From NCBI GenBank assembly GCA_031424095.1, contig JANPGU010000213.1, positions 1-15,955 of the forward strand: a stretch of DNA of 15,955 nucleotides. The letters are read 5' to 3'. Every line of letters begins with the position of its first letter. Within the stretch, counting starts at the first letter, position 1. Of the stretch, positions 1 through 7,635 are shown one piece after another. The stretch comes from ZC4RG30 sp031424095 (lineage in GTDB: Bacteria; Pseudomonadota; Gammaproteobacteria; Steroidobacterales; Steroidobacteraceae). Made by a program: the position numbers and the translations under genes. The notes below the pieces were generated by a model. It did no database searches and was not told where the DNA came from. It worked only from the letters and a program-made list of their open reading frames with translations.

Positions 1-359
1 CGGTACCCGCGTACACCAGTTACACGACGCGCACGCACCGCGCGGCGGCGCGGGCCTGCATGTCGGAAGCATCGCAGTTCATGGAGCGGTACTACACCAC
101 CACAGCCAATCTCTCTTACGAAGGGGCAACGCTCTACAATGGAGCGGACCCAGTGTTGAATTGTCAGACCGAGGGCGGTCTGAACACCTGGTATACGCTC
201 TCGGTGGATACTCTGGCGCCGAAAACCTATCGTCTGGTTGCGACGCCAATCGGGGCGCAGGCCACCCGGGATGCTGCCTGTGGAGCGCTGACACTCGATC
301 ACACAGGTGACCGGGACAGATCCGGTACAGGCGATCTGGATCAGTGCTGGTCGCGCTGA
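1..359 (+). CDS. pilE: Type IV minor pilin PilE-like, 3' part only
   Basis: The reading frame is open from base 3, so the true start, leader peptide and N-terminal hydrophobic helix lie outside the window. The visible part begins VPAYTSYTTRTHRAAARA and runs into QFMERYYTT, the stretch that follows the pilin helix in PilE proteins. It then shows the usual beta-sheet half: ATPIGAQATRDAACGALTL and a Cys-Trp near the C-terminus (DQCWSR). The last two cysteines fit the conserved disulfide-bonded loop of PilE. These minor pilins are processed by PilD and join or prime type IV pili. The gene ends at a TGA inside a strong hairpin and is followed by 129 untranslated bases, so it is probably the last gene of a pilin operon. 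An ATG at 60 exists, but the upstream residues match the family, so it is not the start. The family is seen directly; the symbol rests on similarity recalled from known PilE sequences. Confidence 0.85.
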   Translation, partial: VPAYTSYTTRTHRAAARACMSEASQFMERYYTTTANLSYEGATLYNGADPVLNCQTEGGLNTWYTLSVDTLAPKTYRLVATPIGAQATRDAACGALTLDHTGDRDRSGTGDLDQCWSR

Positions 360-369
360 TCCGGATCGC
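331..369 (+). terminator. 14-bp hairpin spanning the pilin stop codon
   Basis: Bases 331-344 pair with 356-369 over 14 positions, with a single G-U wobble (337/363) and an 11-base loop (345-355). The TGA stop (357-359) lies in the right arm. No T-run follows, so it is not a classical intrinsic terminator. It may instead stop Rho-released transcripts from being degraded. A weaker hairpin, 390-396 with 404-410, follows. Confidence 0.55.
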
Positions 370-475
370 AGCTTCAAGGAGTGTCTGATCGCCTGCCAGC
401 GTTGCAGGTGTCGGCCCACAGACACAGTTAGCCCCCCTGCCGTATGTTGTGGCCCAGTGTGGATACGATCCGCTG

Positions 476-480
476 GGAGG
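476..480 (+). promoter_or_regulatory. Ribosome binding site that decides the lipoprotein start
   Basis: GGAGG lies in a purine-rich run at 475-486, eight bases before the ATG at 489. The same frame is open from an ATG at 444, but that one has no such site, and the 489 start gives an intact lipoprotein signal peptide. Confidence 0.75.
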
Positions 481-488
481 GAAGGGCC

Positions 489-2741
489 ATGACTCTCGCG
501 AAACCGGCTTTTCCGGCTGTTGTCTGCGGTCTGCTGATAGTGGTCCTGCAGGGCTGCGGTGGTGGTGATGCTCCCGTGGTCGCACCAGCGCCTGATCCGG
601 TTGTATCTGGTCTCGACTCCCGGCCAACCAACACCTCCTGCCTTGCAGGCGACGCCCCTGATACGGGCGTAGTCTCGCTTGCCGTGGAGCGCGTGTTCGG
701 CGGTCTGCCGGCCTTCACCGGTCCGTTGCTGATGCTGCAGGAACCTGCGAGCACTGCCCGCTGGTATGTGGTGCAGAAGACCGGCGCCGTCTACGTGTTC
801 GACAACCAGGCGAACGTCACCGTGCGGCGCGAGTTCATCAATGTCGGTGCGCAGATCGCCGTGGATCCATCCAACGCGAACGATGAGCGCGGGCTGCTTG
901 GCATGGCCTTTCATCCCGATTATCCGACCAATCCGCGCGCTTACCTTTACTTCACAGCTACGAGCGCCGGGCAGGCCGTCTCGCGCGTGGTGGAATACCA
1001 GACGCGTGATGGCGGGCAGACACTGGACGCCTCGAGTGGCATTACCATCCTGCAGACGTATCAGCCGGAAGCGAACCACAATGGCGGCCATATCGCCTTC
1101 GATCCGGATGGCTTCCTGTACATCGGTCTGGGTGATGGTGGCGGTGGCGGCGATGGGCACGGCAGCATCGGCAACGGCCAGCGGCTTTCGACGCTGCTGG
1201 GCAAGATGCTGCGCATCGATGTGAATGGCAGCACGTCCGGCGCCCGCTACGCAATTCCGGCCACCAATCCCTTCGCCAGCGCCACGCTGTGCAACAACGA
1301 TGTGGGCGCATTCACCACCAATTGTCCGGAGATCTATGCCTATGGATTCCGCAATCCCTGGCGCTGGAGTTTCGACCGCGTCAGCAACGAGCTGTGGGTG
1401 GGTGACGTCGGGCAGAACGCCTGGGAAGAAGTGGATCGCGTGGTGGCGGGTGGCAACTACGGCTGGCGATGCCGCGAAGGTGCGCATGCCTTCAACGCCA
1501 GTTGTGGCGCCAATGCCGGCAACAGCATCGATCCGGTTGCGGAATACAGTCATGCGCAGGGCGCTTCGATCACCGGCGGGTTTGTTTATCGGGGCGCGGC
1601 CATTCCCGCGCTGGTCGGCCGCTTCGTGTTCGGTGACTTTGCTTCCGGCCGCATCTGGCATGTGGCGCGCGATGCTGCGCCCACGCAGCAGTTCACCAGT
1701 GGATTCGACTCCGGTCTGAACATTTCCTCGTTCGCACAGGATCCGGCGGGAGAGATCTATGTGGTGAATTACGCTGGCACGCTGCATCGCCTGCGCGCCG
1801 GTACCGCGGCCACGGGCCGCGTGATTCCCTCGCAACTCTCCGCCACCGGGTGCGTGATTGCCGGCAATGCCACGCAGCCTGCGAGCGGTCTCGTGCCGTA
1901 TGCGCCGAATGCGGCGTTCTGGTCCGATGGGGCGTCGAAGTCGCGTTTCCTCGCGCTGCCGGACGACCAGCGCATCACGGTCGGCAGTGATGGGGACTTC
2001 GATTTCCCCAATGGCAGCGTGCTGGTGAAGAACTTCCGCATCGGCACGCAGCTGGTGGAAACGCGCCTGTTCATGCGGCACAACAATGGGGAATGGGCGG
2101 GCTATACCTATGCATGGAACGCACAGGGCACCGATGCCACGCGCGTGATCGGCGGCAAGAGCGTGCAGGTTGCCGGCCAGAGCTGGCTGTTTCCGAGTGA
2201 AGCGCAATGCCTGCTCTGTCACACCAGCGCCGCAGGGCGCTCACTGGGTCTGGAAATTGCGCAGCTCAACGGACAGTTCGGGTACGCGATCACTGGCCGA
2301 ACGGCGAACCAGCTTTCTACGCTGAATCAGGTCGGCATATTGTCACCCGCGCTGACACAGCCGGTCGCACAGCTGGCGTCGATGCCGGATCCACTTGGCA
2401 GTGCAGGATCAGTGCAGGAACGCGCGCGCGCTTACCTGCACACAAATTGTTCCCACTGCCATCGGCCAGGCAGTGGCACGCCGGTCAGCCTTGATCTGCG
2501 TTACACGACGCCGCTGGCAAACACGAATGCCTGCGAAGTGATTCCGGTGAGGAATCTGGGAGTAGCCGGCGCTCGGATCATCGCCGTGGGTGGCGTGGAT
2601 CCGGCGTCGCGTTCGCTGCTGGCACTGCGACCCGGGCGCACCGATGCAGATGCCATGCCGCCACTGCAGCCGCGCATTGTGGATGCGGCAGGCACTGCCT
2701 TGCTGCGCAGCTGGATCAACGCGCTGACCAGCTGCAGCTAG
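489..2741 (+). CDS. Lipoprotein: PQQ-type sugar dehydrogenase propeller fused to a di-heme cytochrome c domain
   Basis: The protein has 750 residues. It opens with a hydrophobic signal ending in the lipobox LQGC (Cys23), followed by Gly, which fits an outer-membrane lipoprotein. Residues about 60-440 are a glucose/sorbosone dehydrogenase (GSDH) propeller. HNGG (His197) aligns with the catalytic His, and GFRNP (Arg288) with the PQQ-contacting Arg, of soluble PQQ glucose dehydrogenase. A Gly-rich segment (GLGDGGGGGDGHG) and GGNYGW follow the family pattern. Residues about 455-750 resemble the SO2930/HNE_0200 di-heme cytochrome family (ATGCVIA, PYAPNAAFWSDGA). This half has two heme motifs, CLLCH (Cys574-His578) and CSHCH (Cys654-His658). 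The likely role is periplasmic oxidation of a sugar or alcohol, with electrons passed through its own hemes. The substrate is unknown, and PQQ use is inferred from the fold. No pqq genes are in the window. It converges on a cytochrome c gene with a 24-base gap. Confidence 0.88.
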   Translation: MTLAKPAFPAVVCGLLIVVLQGCGGGDAPVVAPAPDPVVSGLDSRPTNTSCLAGDAPDTGVVSLAVERVFGGLPAFTGPLLMLQEPASTARWYVVQKTGAVYVFDNQANVTVRREFINVGAQIAVDPSNANDERGLLGMAFHPDYPTNPRAYLYFTATSAGQAVSRVVEYQTRDGGQTLDASSGITILQTYQPEANHNGGHIAFDPDGFLYIGLGDGGGGGDGHGSIGNGQRLSTLLGKMLRIDVNGSTSGARYAIPATNPFASATLCNNDVGAFTTNCPEIYAYGFRNPWRWSFDRVSNELWVGDVGQNAWEEVDRVVAGGNYGWRCREGAHAFNASCGANAGNSIDPVAEYSHAQGASITGGFVYRGAAIPALVGRFVFGDFASGRIWHVARDAAPTQQFTSGFDSGLNISSFAQDPAGEIYVVNYAGTLHRLRAGTAATGRVIPSQLSATGCVIAGNATQPASGLVPYAPNAAFWSDGASKSRFLALPDDQRITVGSDGDFDFPNGSVLVKNFRIGTQLVETRLFMRHNNGEWAGYTYAWNAQGTDATRVIGGKSVQVAGQSWLFPSEAQCLLCHTSAAGRSLGLEIAQLNGQFGYAITGRTANQLSTLNQVGILSPALTQPVAQLASMPDPLGSAGSVQERARAYLHTNCSHCHRPGSGTPVSLDLRYTTPLANTNACEVIPVRNLGVAGARIIAVGGVDPASRSLLALRPGRTDADAMPPLQPRIVDAAGTALLRSWINALTSCS

Positions 2742-2753
2742 CAGCAGGTCAGC
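2723..2753. terminator. Bidirectional hairpin between convergent genes
   Basis: GCTGACC (2723-2729) pairs with GGTCAGC (2747-2753), and GCTGC (2731-2735) with GCAGC (2741-2745). The two stems are separated by one A-A mismatch, and the loop is AGCTA. The stem totals 12 bp. The TAG stop of the dehydrogenase (2739-2741) lies in the loop and right arm. The cytochrome gene on the other strand stops 12 bases away. No T-run is seen on either side. It could serve both genes. Confidence 0.6.
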
Positions 2754-2765
2754 ACAGCGCGGGTA

Positions 2766-3164
2766 TTACTTGCCGGCCTTGAGGGTCGACAGGTAACCGA
2801 TCACGTCGTCGCGCTCCTTCGGGTCCGGCAGCATCATCGGCATGGTGGTGCCCGGCACCACGCTCATCGGGTTCACCAGGAAGGTGTCCAGTGACTTGGC
2901 GTTCCAGGTGACGCCGTATTTCTTCAGCGCGGGCGAATACATGGCGAAGTCCTTCACGCTGGCCGACTTGCGGCCGATCAGGCCCACCATGCTCGGACCC
3001 ACGATCGGGCCACCCGGTTCGCTGCTGACGGCGTGGCAGATGCCGCAGCGCTGCGCAAAGATGGTCTTGCCGTTTTCCAGATCCGCCTTGGCGCCCGCAG
3101 CAAATGCAGGAGCGGCGAACACGGCAGCAAGGGCGAGCAGGGGAGCAGTGCGATACACAGGCAT
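2766..3164 (-). CDS. Small periplasmic class I cytochrome c
   Basis: The protein has 132 residues. A Sec signal (RTAPLLALAAVFAAPAFA) precedes a mature domain of about 110 residues. The heme motif is CGICH (Cys40, Cys43, His44). GPSMVGLIGRK and YSPALKKYGVTW are typical of the mitochondrial/c2-type class I fold. PGTTM supplies the likely sixth ligand, Met108. The C-terminal helix ends DVIGYLSTLKAGK. It should carry single electrons in the periplasm. Its convergent neighbour is a heme-containing dehydrogenase, so it may accept electrons from it, but the two are on opposite strands and the partnership is inference. The ATG has a GGAG about ten bases upstream (3178-3175). It lies downstream of the aldehyde dehydrogenase on the same strand, but a strong hairpin in the 91-base gap argues for separate transcription. 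Confidence 0.93.
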   Translation of the reverse strand: MPVYRTAPLLALAAVFAAPAFAAGAKADLENGKTIFAQRCGICHAVSSEPGGPIVGPSMVGLIGRKSASVKDFAMYSPALKKYGVTWNAKSLDTFLVNPMSVVPGTTMPMMLPDPKERDDVIGYLSTLKAGK

Positions 3165-3201
3165 GGACGATTGACTCCAGGGCTAGAGAACCAATGCAAA
3201 G

Positions 3202-3242
3202 AGCGTCAGGGGGCGATTGTAGCAAACGCACCCCTGAACGCT
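3202..3242 (-). terminator. Hairpin after the aldehyde dehydrogenase gene
   Basis: On the minus strand AGCGT and CAGGGG (with one extra T between them) pair with CCCCTG and ACGCT, giving an 11-bp stem with one bulged base. A further GCG/CGC can form inside after another single-base bulge, leaving an 11-base loop. It starts 13 bases after the aldehyde dehydrogenase stop and is followed by TTTGC. This is the most terminator-like structure in the window. It also lies about 40 bases before the cytochrome c start. Confidence 0.6.
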
Positions 3243-3255
3243 TCCTGAAGGGCCC

Positions 3256-4710
3256 TCAGATCGGGTAGTGGCGAGGCTTGGTGGAGATGCTGATCCAGCG
3301 CAGGTCGGTGAATTCCGCGATTCCCGCCTTGCCGCCGAAGCGCCCTACGCCGCTGGACTTGGTGCCGCCGAACGGCATCTGCGCCTCGTCCTGCACGGTG
3401 GGACTGTTGATATGACAGATTCCCGAGTCGATGCGCTGGGCCACCGAGAACGCGGTATTGATGTCGCGGCTGAACACCGCGGCAGAAAGGCCGTATTCGC
3501 AATCGTTCGCAAGTTCCACGGCATGGTCGGTGTCGCGTGCCCGCAGCACGCCCACGATGGGACCGAAGGATTCCTCCCCATAGATGCGCATGCCTTTCTG
3601 CACGCCATCGACGACGGTGGGTTCGAAGAACGCACCGCCGGTGCCGGTACCGCCGGTGGACACCTTGGCACCGTGGGCCGTGGCGTCCGCGATCAGCGCC
3701 TTCACATGATCGACGGTTTTCACGTCAACGCAGGCGCCAATCGGGAATTTGCCCTTGGTGGGATCGCCCACCTGCAGGGTCTTCACCTTGGCCACGAATT
3801 TCTGCATGAACTGTTCGGCAATCTTCTCGACCACGATGATGCGTTCGGTCGACATGCAGATCTGGCCCTGGTGCATGAATGCACCGAAGGCCGCGGCAGC
3901 CACCGCTTCGTCCAGATCGGCATCTTCCAGCACCAGCAAGGGCGCCTTGCCGCCCAGTTCCAGCAGGCAGGGCTTCAGGTGTTTGCCCGAGAGCTCGCCG
4001 ATGATGCGGCCGACGCGGCTGGAGCCGGTGAAGTTCACGCGCTTCACGGCGGGGTGCGCGATCAGCGCCTCCACCACAGCGGGGGCGTCGGCGGCCGAGT
4101 GCGCCACGAAGTTCACCACACCCGCCGGAAAGCCGGCTTCCACGAAGGCGTCGACGATCAGGCGATGCACGCCGGGGCAGAGCTCCGAGGCTTTCAGCAC
4201 CACGGTGTTGCCGCAGGCCAGCGGCATCGCGATGGCACGCACGCCAAGAATCACCGGCGCGTTCCAGGGTGCCATGCCGACACAGACGCCGGCTGCCTGC
4301 CGCACGCCCATGGCAATGGTGCCAGCCTGATCGGAAGGCAGGGTTTCACCCGTGATCTGCGTGGTCATCGCTGCCGCTTCTTCCAGGATGGTGGCGGCAA
4401 AGCCGGTGTTGAAATGGCCCCAGATGCCGATCGCACCGGTTTCTTCGACGCACAGGCGCGAGAAATCCGCACTGTGCGCGCGGATCTTTGCCGCCGCTTC
4501 CAGCAGCAGCTTGCGGCGCGCGTTGGGCCCCATCGCCGACCAGGCAGGAAAAGCTTTGGCCGCAGCGTCGCAAGCGGCGCGGGCATCATCAGCGGAGGCT
4601 GCGGCCGACCGTGAAACGACAAGGCCGGTAATCGGACTCTTGCGTTCGAAGGTTGCGCCGCCCGTGGCAGCCTGTTCCGAACCACCGATCAGCAGTTGAA
4701 TTTCATTCAT
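3256..4710 (-). CDS. Aromatic aldehyde dehydrogenase, salicylaldehyde/vanillin (NahF/DoxF) type
   Basis: The protein has 484 residues, full length for the NAD(P)-dependent aldehyde dehydrogenase superfamily. The start at 4710 (MNEIQLLIGGS) is preceded by GGAA eight bases upstream. The frame stays open upstream to 4773, but the extra residues look unlike the family. Catalytic residues are Asn150 (PWNAP), Glu251 (LELGGKAP) and Cys285 (GQICMST); Cys and Glu positions closely match those of NahF. Other family marks are FTGSSRVG (nucleotide site), RIYGEESFGP and the end EFTDLRWISI, which resembles the NahF end. It should oxidise an aromatic aldehyde to the acid in the cytoplasm. Salicylaldehyde, benzaldehyde and vanillin are all possible. 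No other aromatic catabolism gene is nearby, so the substrate cannot be read from context. It is divergent from the LpxL-like gene with a 79-base gap. Confidence 0.9.
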   Translation of the reverse strand: MNEIQLLIGGSEQAATGGATFERKSPITGLVVSRSAAASADDARAACDAAAKAFPAWSAMGPNARRKLLLEAAAKIRAHSADFSRLCVEETGAIGIWGHFNTGFAATILEEAAAMTTQITGETLPSDQAGTIAMGVRQAAGVCVGMAPWNAPVILGVRAIAMPLACGNTVVLKASELCPGVHRLIVDAFVEAGFPAGVVNFVAHSAADAPAVVEALIAHPAVKRVNFTGSSRVGRIIGELSGKHLKPCLLELGGKAPLLVLEDADLDEAVAAAAFGAFMHQGQICMSTERIIVVEKIAEQFMQKFVAKVKTLQVGDPTKGKFPIGACVDVKTVDHVKALIADATAHGAKVSTGGTGTGGAFFEPTVVDGVQKGMRIYGEESFGPIVGVLRARDTDHAVELANDCEYGLSAAVFSRDINTAFSVAQRIDSGICHINSPTVQDEAQMPFGGTKSSGVGRFGGKAGIAEFTDLRWISISTKPRHYPI

Positions 4711-4774
4711 GGCATCGATTCCGCAAGTTGATGTTGTTGGGATGCTTTGCTGGAAGCGCCGCAAGGATAACATC

Positions 4775-4780
4775 TAATAT
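4775..4780 (+). promoter_or_regulatory. Possible -10 element for the LpxL-like gene
   Basis: TAATAT lies in a locally AT-rich patch of the 79-base divergent gap. No good -35 is seen at 16-18 bases (TTGCTG at 4747-4752 is too far). If it is used, transcription would begin about three bases before the ATG at 4790. Weak evidence. Confidence 0.25.
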
Positions 4781-4789
4781 TCCAGGCCA

Positions 4790-5677
4790 ATGACCGCCCC
4801 GACCGCTCCCGCGCCGCCTCAGCCTGTCTGGCTGCGGGCGATGTCCTTGGTTCCGCTGCCCATCCTGTATGCGGCCTGCGGGGCGCTGGCGTGGCTGGCG
4901 CTGCGGGTGCTGCGCATGCGCCTGCCCGTGGTACTTGCCAATATCCGCGCCTGTTTCCCGGCATTGGATGAAGCGTCGGTGCGAGGTATCGCGCGCGACC
5001 ACTACCGGCAGCTCGGCCAGATGATCGCCGAGGTGATCTGCAGTGCGCGCCTGACGCCCGCCGCATTCCTGGCGCATGTCGGAGTGCGCAACATCGGCCT
5101 GCCCCAGGGCCTGCTGGCGCAGGGCAGGCCGGTGCTGCTGGTGGCGGCGCATCAGGCCAACTGGGAATGGGTGCTGCAGGCGATGGCCCTGCAGCTCGGC
5201 TATCCGCTGGATGTAGGCTACAAGCCGATCAAGAGCCCGTCGGTGAACCGGGCCATGAACGCAATCCGCACACGCTTCGGTGCGCACCTGGTGCCGGCGA
5301 AGCAACTGCTGGCCGACCTGCTGCAGCGCCGGCACATCGTGCGCGGCATCGCCATGCTCGCGGATCAGGAGCCCACCACCAGTGACCATCAGCACTGGGT
5401 CAGTTTTCTCGGGCGCGATACGGCGTTCTACATGGGGCCGGAGCAGATGGCCCGAGCCACGCGCTACCCTGCCGTGTTCGTCGCGTTGCGGCGCCTGCGC
5501 CGCGGTCATTACGAGGTTGAATTCAAGCCATTGGCGAACGCCGGCGAGATGCTGGCGCCGGGGGAATTCACCACGCGTTACGCGCGCCTGGTGGAGCAGG
5601 AGATCCGCGCCGCGCCCGGTGACTGGACCTGGGGCCACCGGCGCTGGAAGCTCAGGCGCAGCGTTTACGCCGACTGA
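4790..5677 (+). CDS. LpxL/HtrB-like membrane acyltransferase
   Basis: The protein has 295 residues, the usual length of the LpxL/HtrB/MsbB acyltransferase superfamily. An N-terminal membrane segment spans residues about 17-41. The catalytic HX4E motif is HQANWE (His121, Glu126). ADQEP (191-195) and the ending WTWGHRRWK (279-287) match conserved blocks of the family. Members move acyl chains from acyl-ACP to lipid A precursors or related lipids at the inner membrane. The true acceptor here is unknown; ornithine lipid, aryl polyene or lipid A synthesis are all possible for this branch. The start is not certain: no strong ribosome site precedes ATG 4790, and Met18 (4841) is an alternative that would shorten the region before the membrane segment. 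It converges on the acyl-AMP ligase gene and overlaps its 3' end by 13 bases. Confidence 0.85.
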   Translation: MTAPTAPAPPQPVWLRAMSLVPLPILYAACGALAWLALRVLRMRLPVVLANIRACFPALDEASVRGIARDHYRQLGQMIAEVICSARLTPAAFLAHVGVRNIGLPQGLLAQGRPVLLVAAHQANWEWVLQAMALQLGYPLDVGYKPIKSPSVNRAMNAIRTRFGAHLVPAKQLLADLLQRRHIVRGIAMLADQEPTTSDHQHWVSFLGRDTAFYMGPEQMARATRYPAVFVALRRLRRGHYEVEFKPLANAGEMLAPGEFTTRYARLVEQEIRAAPGDWTWGHRRWKLRRSVYAD

Positions 5678-5679
5678 GC
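5650..5679. terminator. Hairpin over the overlapping 3' ends of two convergent genes
   Basis: GCTCAG (5650-5655) pairs with CTGAGC (5674-5679). Inside it CG (5657-5658) pairs with CG (5671-5672), and GCG (5661-5663) with CGC (5668-5670) around a TTTA loop. The structure is broken by a G-A mismatch and a two-base bulge. The plus-strand TGA (5675-5677) lies in the right arm. The minus-strand TAA (5667-5665) reaches into the loop. It is a candidate bidirectional 3' end signal. Confidence 0.45.
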
Positions 5680-7635
5680 CAGCTTGGCCGAAAGGTGCCG
5701 CGCGAGTTCAGCCACCGTCGGATGGTCGAACAATTCAGTGAGATCCACCTGGTTCGGATAATCACGGTCGATCTGTTCGTGGATCTCGATAAGCTTCAGT
5801 GAGCTGGCGCCGATCTCGAACAGGTTGTCATCCGGTCCTACCGTGCGCGAAGTGAGCACCGCATTGCAGATGCGGAGCAGGCGCGCCTCGACTGAATCCG
5901 GTGCCGTGCTTACACCAGACTGCAGACCTCCACTGTGCCTGGATACTTCGGCCAGGTCGGCAACGAATTCACCGTCGAGCAACTGCGTTTCCAGCAGATG
6001 CCGCTGGATCTTGCCACTGGTGGTCTTGGGGATGCGCTTGACCGGCACCACCTGCGCAACTTCCAGGCCGGCGCGTTCGTTGATGAGTCGGCTGATCTCG
6101 GTGGCCAGGGCGGGAAATTCCGCCAGATCGCCGCGATGCAGGACGAAAACAGTGAGCTGATCCGTTTCCGCTCCCGGTGGACGCACGCCCGCCACCACGA
6201 CCTTGCCCAGCTCCATGCCCGGCGCCGCTTGCGCAATCGCTTCCAGGTCATGCGGGTAATAGTTCTGGCCGTTGACGAAAATGATCTCCTTGGCGCGGCC
6301 GGTGATGTAGAGCTCGGCGTCGTGCATGAGGCCCAGATCGCCGGTGCGCAGCCAGCCATCACGGGTAAACGTCGCGGCATTCACCTCGGGATCTTCGAAA
6401 TAGCCACCGGTCACGTTGTCGCCGCGGATCAGGATGTGGCCGATGCGGCCGGCCGGCAGGGCGCTGTCGTCATTGTCGGCAATGCGCAATTCGCAGCCGG
6501 GAATCGCTGCGCCGACGCTGACCAGCGGCACGGCGTCGCGTCCGCCCTCAGCGAGCACCGCAGCCGTGTCGCCCACATTCATCTGATGGCGGTTGAGCAG
6601 CAAGGTGCGGTATGGACGGGAAACCGGTGGAAAGGTCGCTGCCAGCGAGGCTTCCGCCAGGCCATAGACCGGATACATGGCATTGCGCTTCAGGCCCACG
6701 CTTGCCATGCGACCCATGAATTCTTCGCACAGCTCCACCGAGATGGGCTCGGCACCGTTGAAGATCAGCCGTACGCTGGCCAGATCGAGACTGCCCGGGG
6801 AGCGATCGCCCAGCACCTTCAGGTAATGACGATAGCCGAAATTCGGCGAGCACAGGATGGTGGCGCGCTGCTCGGAGGCAATCGCCAGCCACAGCAGCGG
6901 ACGACGCACGAACAATTCGGTGGGCATCAGGTGCATGTTGATGCGGTTGGCGAACATCACCAGGTGGAAGCCGATTAGACCCATGTCATGCGTGAGCGGC
7001 ATCCACGACAAGCTGACATCCTGCTCGTTGAAGCCGGCAACGCGGGTTACGGCAGCGCCATGCGCCATCAGGTTGGCATGCGTGAGCACCACGCCCTTCG
7101 GGTCGCTGGTGGAGCCGCTGGAGAACTGGATGAACGCCGTGTCTTGCGGCTGCGCCGCATGGGCGGCGCCGGCCCGGCCAAGGTCATCCAGATCCTCCAC
7201 CAGAAAAGCCCGCGGCCGCAGCTGCGCGAAGGCCGCCGCGCTGGCCGGATCCTGGCTCTGGCCGGCGAACTGGCCGATGCGCTCCAGTGTCTTGCGATCG
7301 GTGTAGATGAACGGCTTGCCAAGCTTGAGCGCGATGCGCAGCAGCTTGTGGCGATGTTCGTCACTGATGCCGATGGCAACCGGCACCGGCACGATGCCGC
7401 CCAGCACGGCAGCCCAGAAGGCATCGATAAACTGCTCGTTGTTGGTCAGCAGCAGGATCAGCCTGTCGCCGGGCTTCGCACCCAGCTGCTGCAGGTGGAA
7501 CAACACGCCCAGGGCGCGCTTGTGGATCTGCGCGTAACTGACCTTGCGTGACTGCCCTTCGCCCTGGTGATAGGTGACGGCACGGTCGGCCGCACTGTTC
7601 TGCGCCACCAGTTCATTGAGGGTTGTGGCTGTCAT
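5665..7635 (-). CDS. Fatty acyl-AMP ligase with C-terminal acyl carrier domain
   Basis: The protein has 656 residues. Residues 1 to about 555 form an adenylate-forming ligase: FSSGSTSDPKG (171-181, ATP loop), YGLAEA (324-329), TGD (431-433), and PKTTSGK with the catalytic Lys542. About 40 extra residues lie between YGLAEA and LVSVGAAIPG, and NYYPHDLE follows GRAKEIIFVNGQ. Both features fit fatty acyl-AMP ligases (FAAL) better than acyl-CoA synthetases. Residues about 580-650 are a carrier domain with GASSLKL; Ser612 is the likely phosphopantetheine site. The usual Asp before that Ser is Ser611 here. The protein probably adenylates a free fatty acid and loads it onto its own carrier domain. 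No polyketide or peptide synthetase follows, so the acceptor is unclear. Its ATG overlaps the P450 stop as ATGA, so translation is probably coupled. FAAL rather than CoA-ligase activity is inferred. Confidence 0.87.
   Translation of the reverse strand: MTATTLNELVAQNSAADRAVTYHQGEGQSRKVSYAQIHKRALGVLFHLQQLGAKPGDRLILLLTNNEQFIDAFWAAVLGGIVPVPVAIGISDEHRHKLLRIALKLGKPFIYTDRKTLERIGQFAGQSQDPASAAAFAQLRPRAFLVEDLDDLGRAGAAHAAQPQDTAFIQFSSGSTSDPKGVVLTHANLMAHGAAVTRVAGFNEQDVSLSWMPLTHDMGLIGFHLVMFANRINMHLMPTELFVRRPLLWLAIASEQRATILCSPNFGYRHYLKVLGDRSPGSLDLASVRLIFNGAEPISVELCEEFMGRMASVGLKRNAMYPVYGLAEASLAATFPPVSRPYRTLLLNRHQMNVGDTAAVLAEGGRDAVPLVSVGAAIPGCELRIADNDDSALPAGRIGHILIRGDNVTGGYFEDPEVNAATFTRDGWLRTGDLGLMHDAELYITGRAKEIIFVNGQNYYPHDLEAIAQAAPGMELGKVVVAGVRPPGAETDQLTVFVLHRGDLAEFPALATEISRLINERAGLEVAQVVPVKRIPKTTSGKIQRHLLETQLLDGEFVADLAEVSRHSGGLQSGVSTAPDSVEARLLRICNAVLTSRTVGPDDNLFEIGASSLKLIEIHEQIDRDYPNQVDLTELFDHPTVAELARHLSAKLAQSA

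Noticed and set aside
79..627. Minus-strand open frame of 182 codons across the pilin end and the gap to the lipoprotein
   Set aside because: It spans a coding end, a gap and a coding start with no motif, and is antisense to both genes.
3268..4614. Plus-strand open frame of 448 codons opposite the aldehyde dehydrogenase
   Set aside because: It is a mirror frame of a well-conserved enzyme, rich in His and Gly with no domain pattern.
4703..5638. Minus-strand open frame of 311 codons opposite the LpxL-like gene
   Set aside because: His/Gln/Arg-rich composition typical of a shadow frame; the plus strand carries the HX4E acyltransferase.
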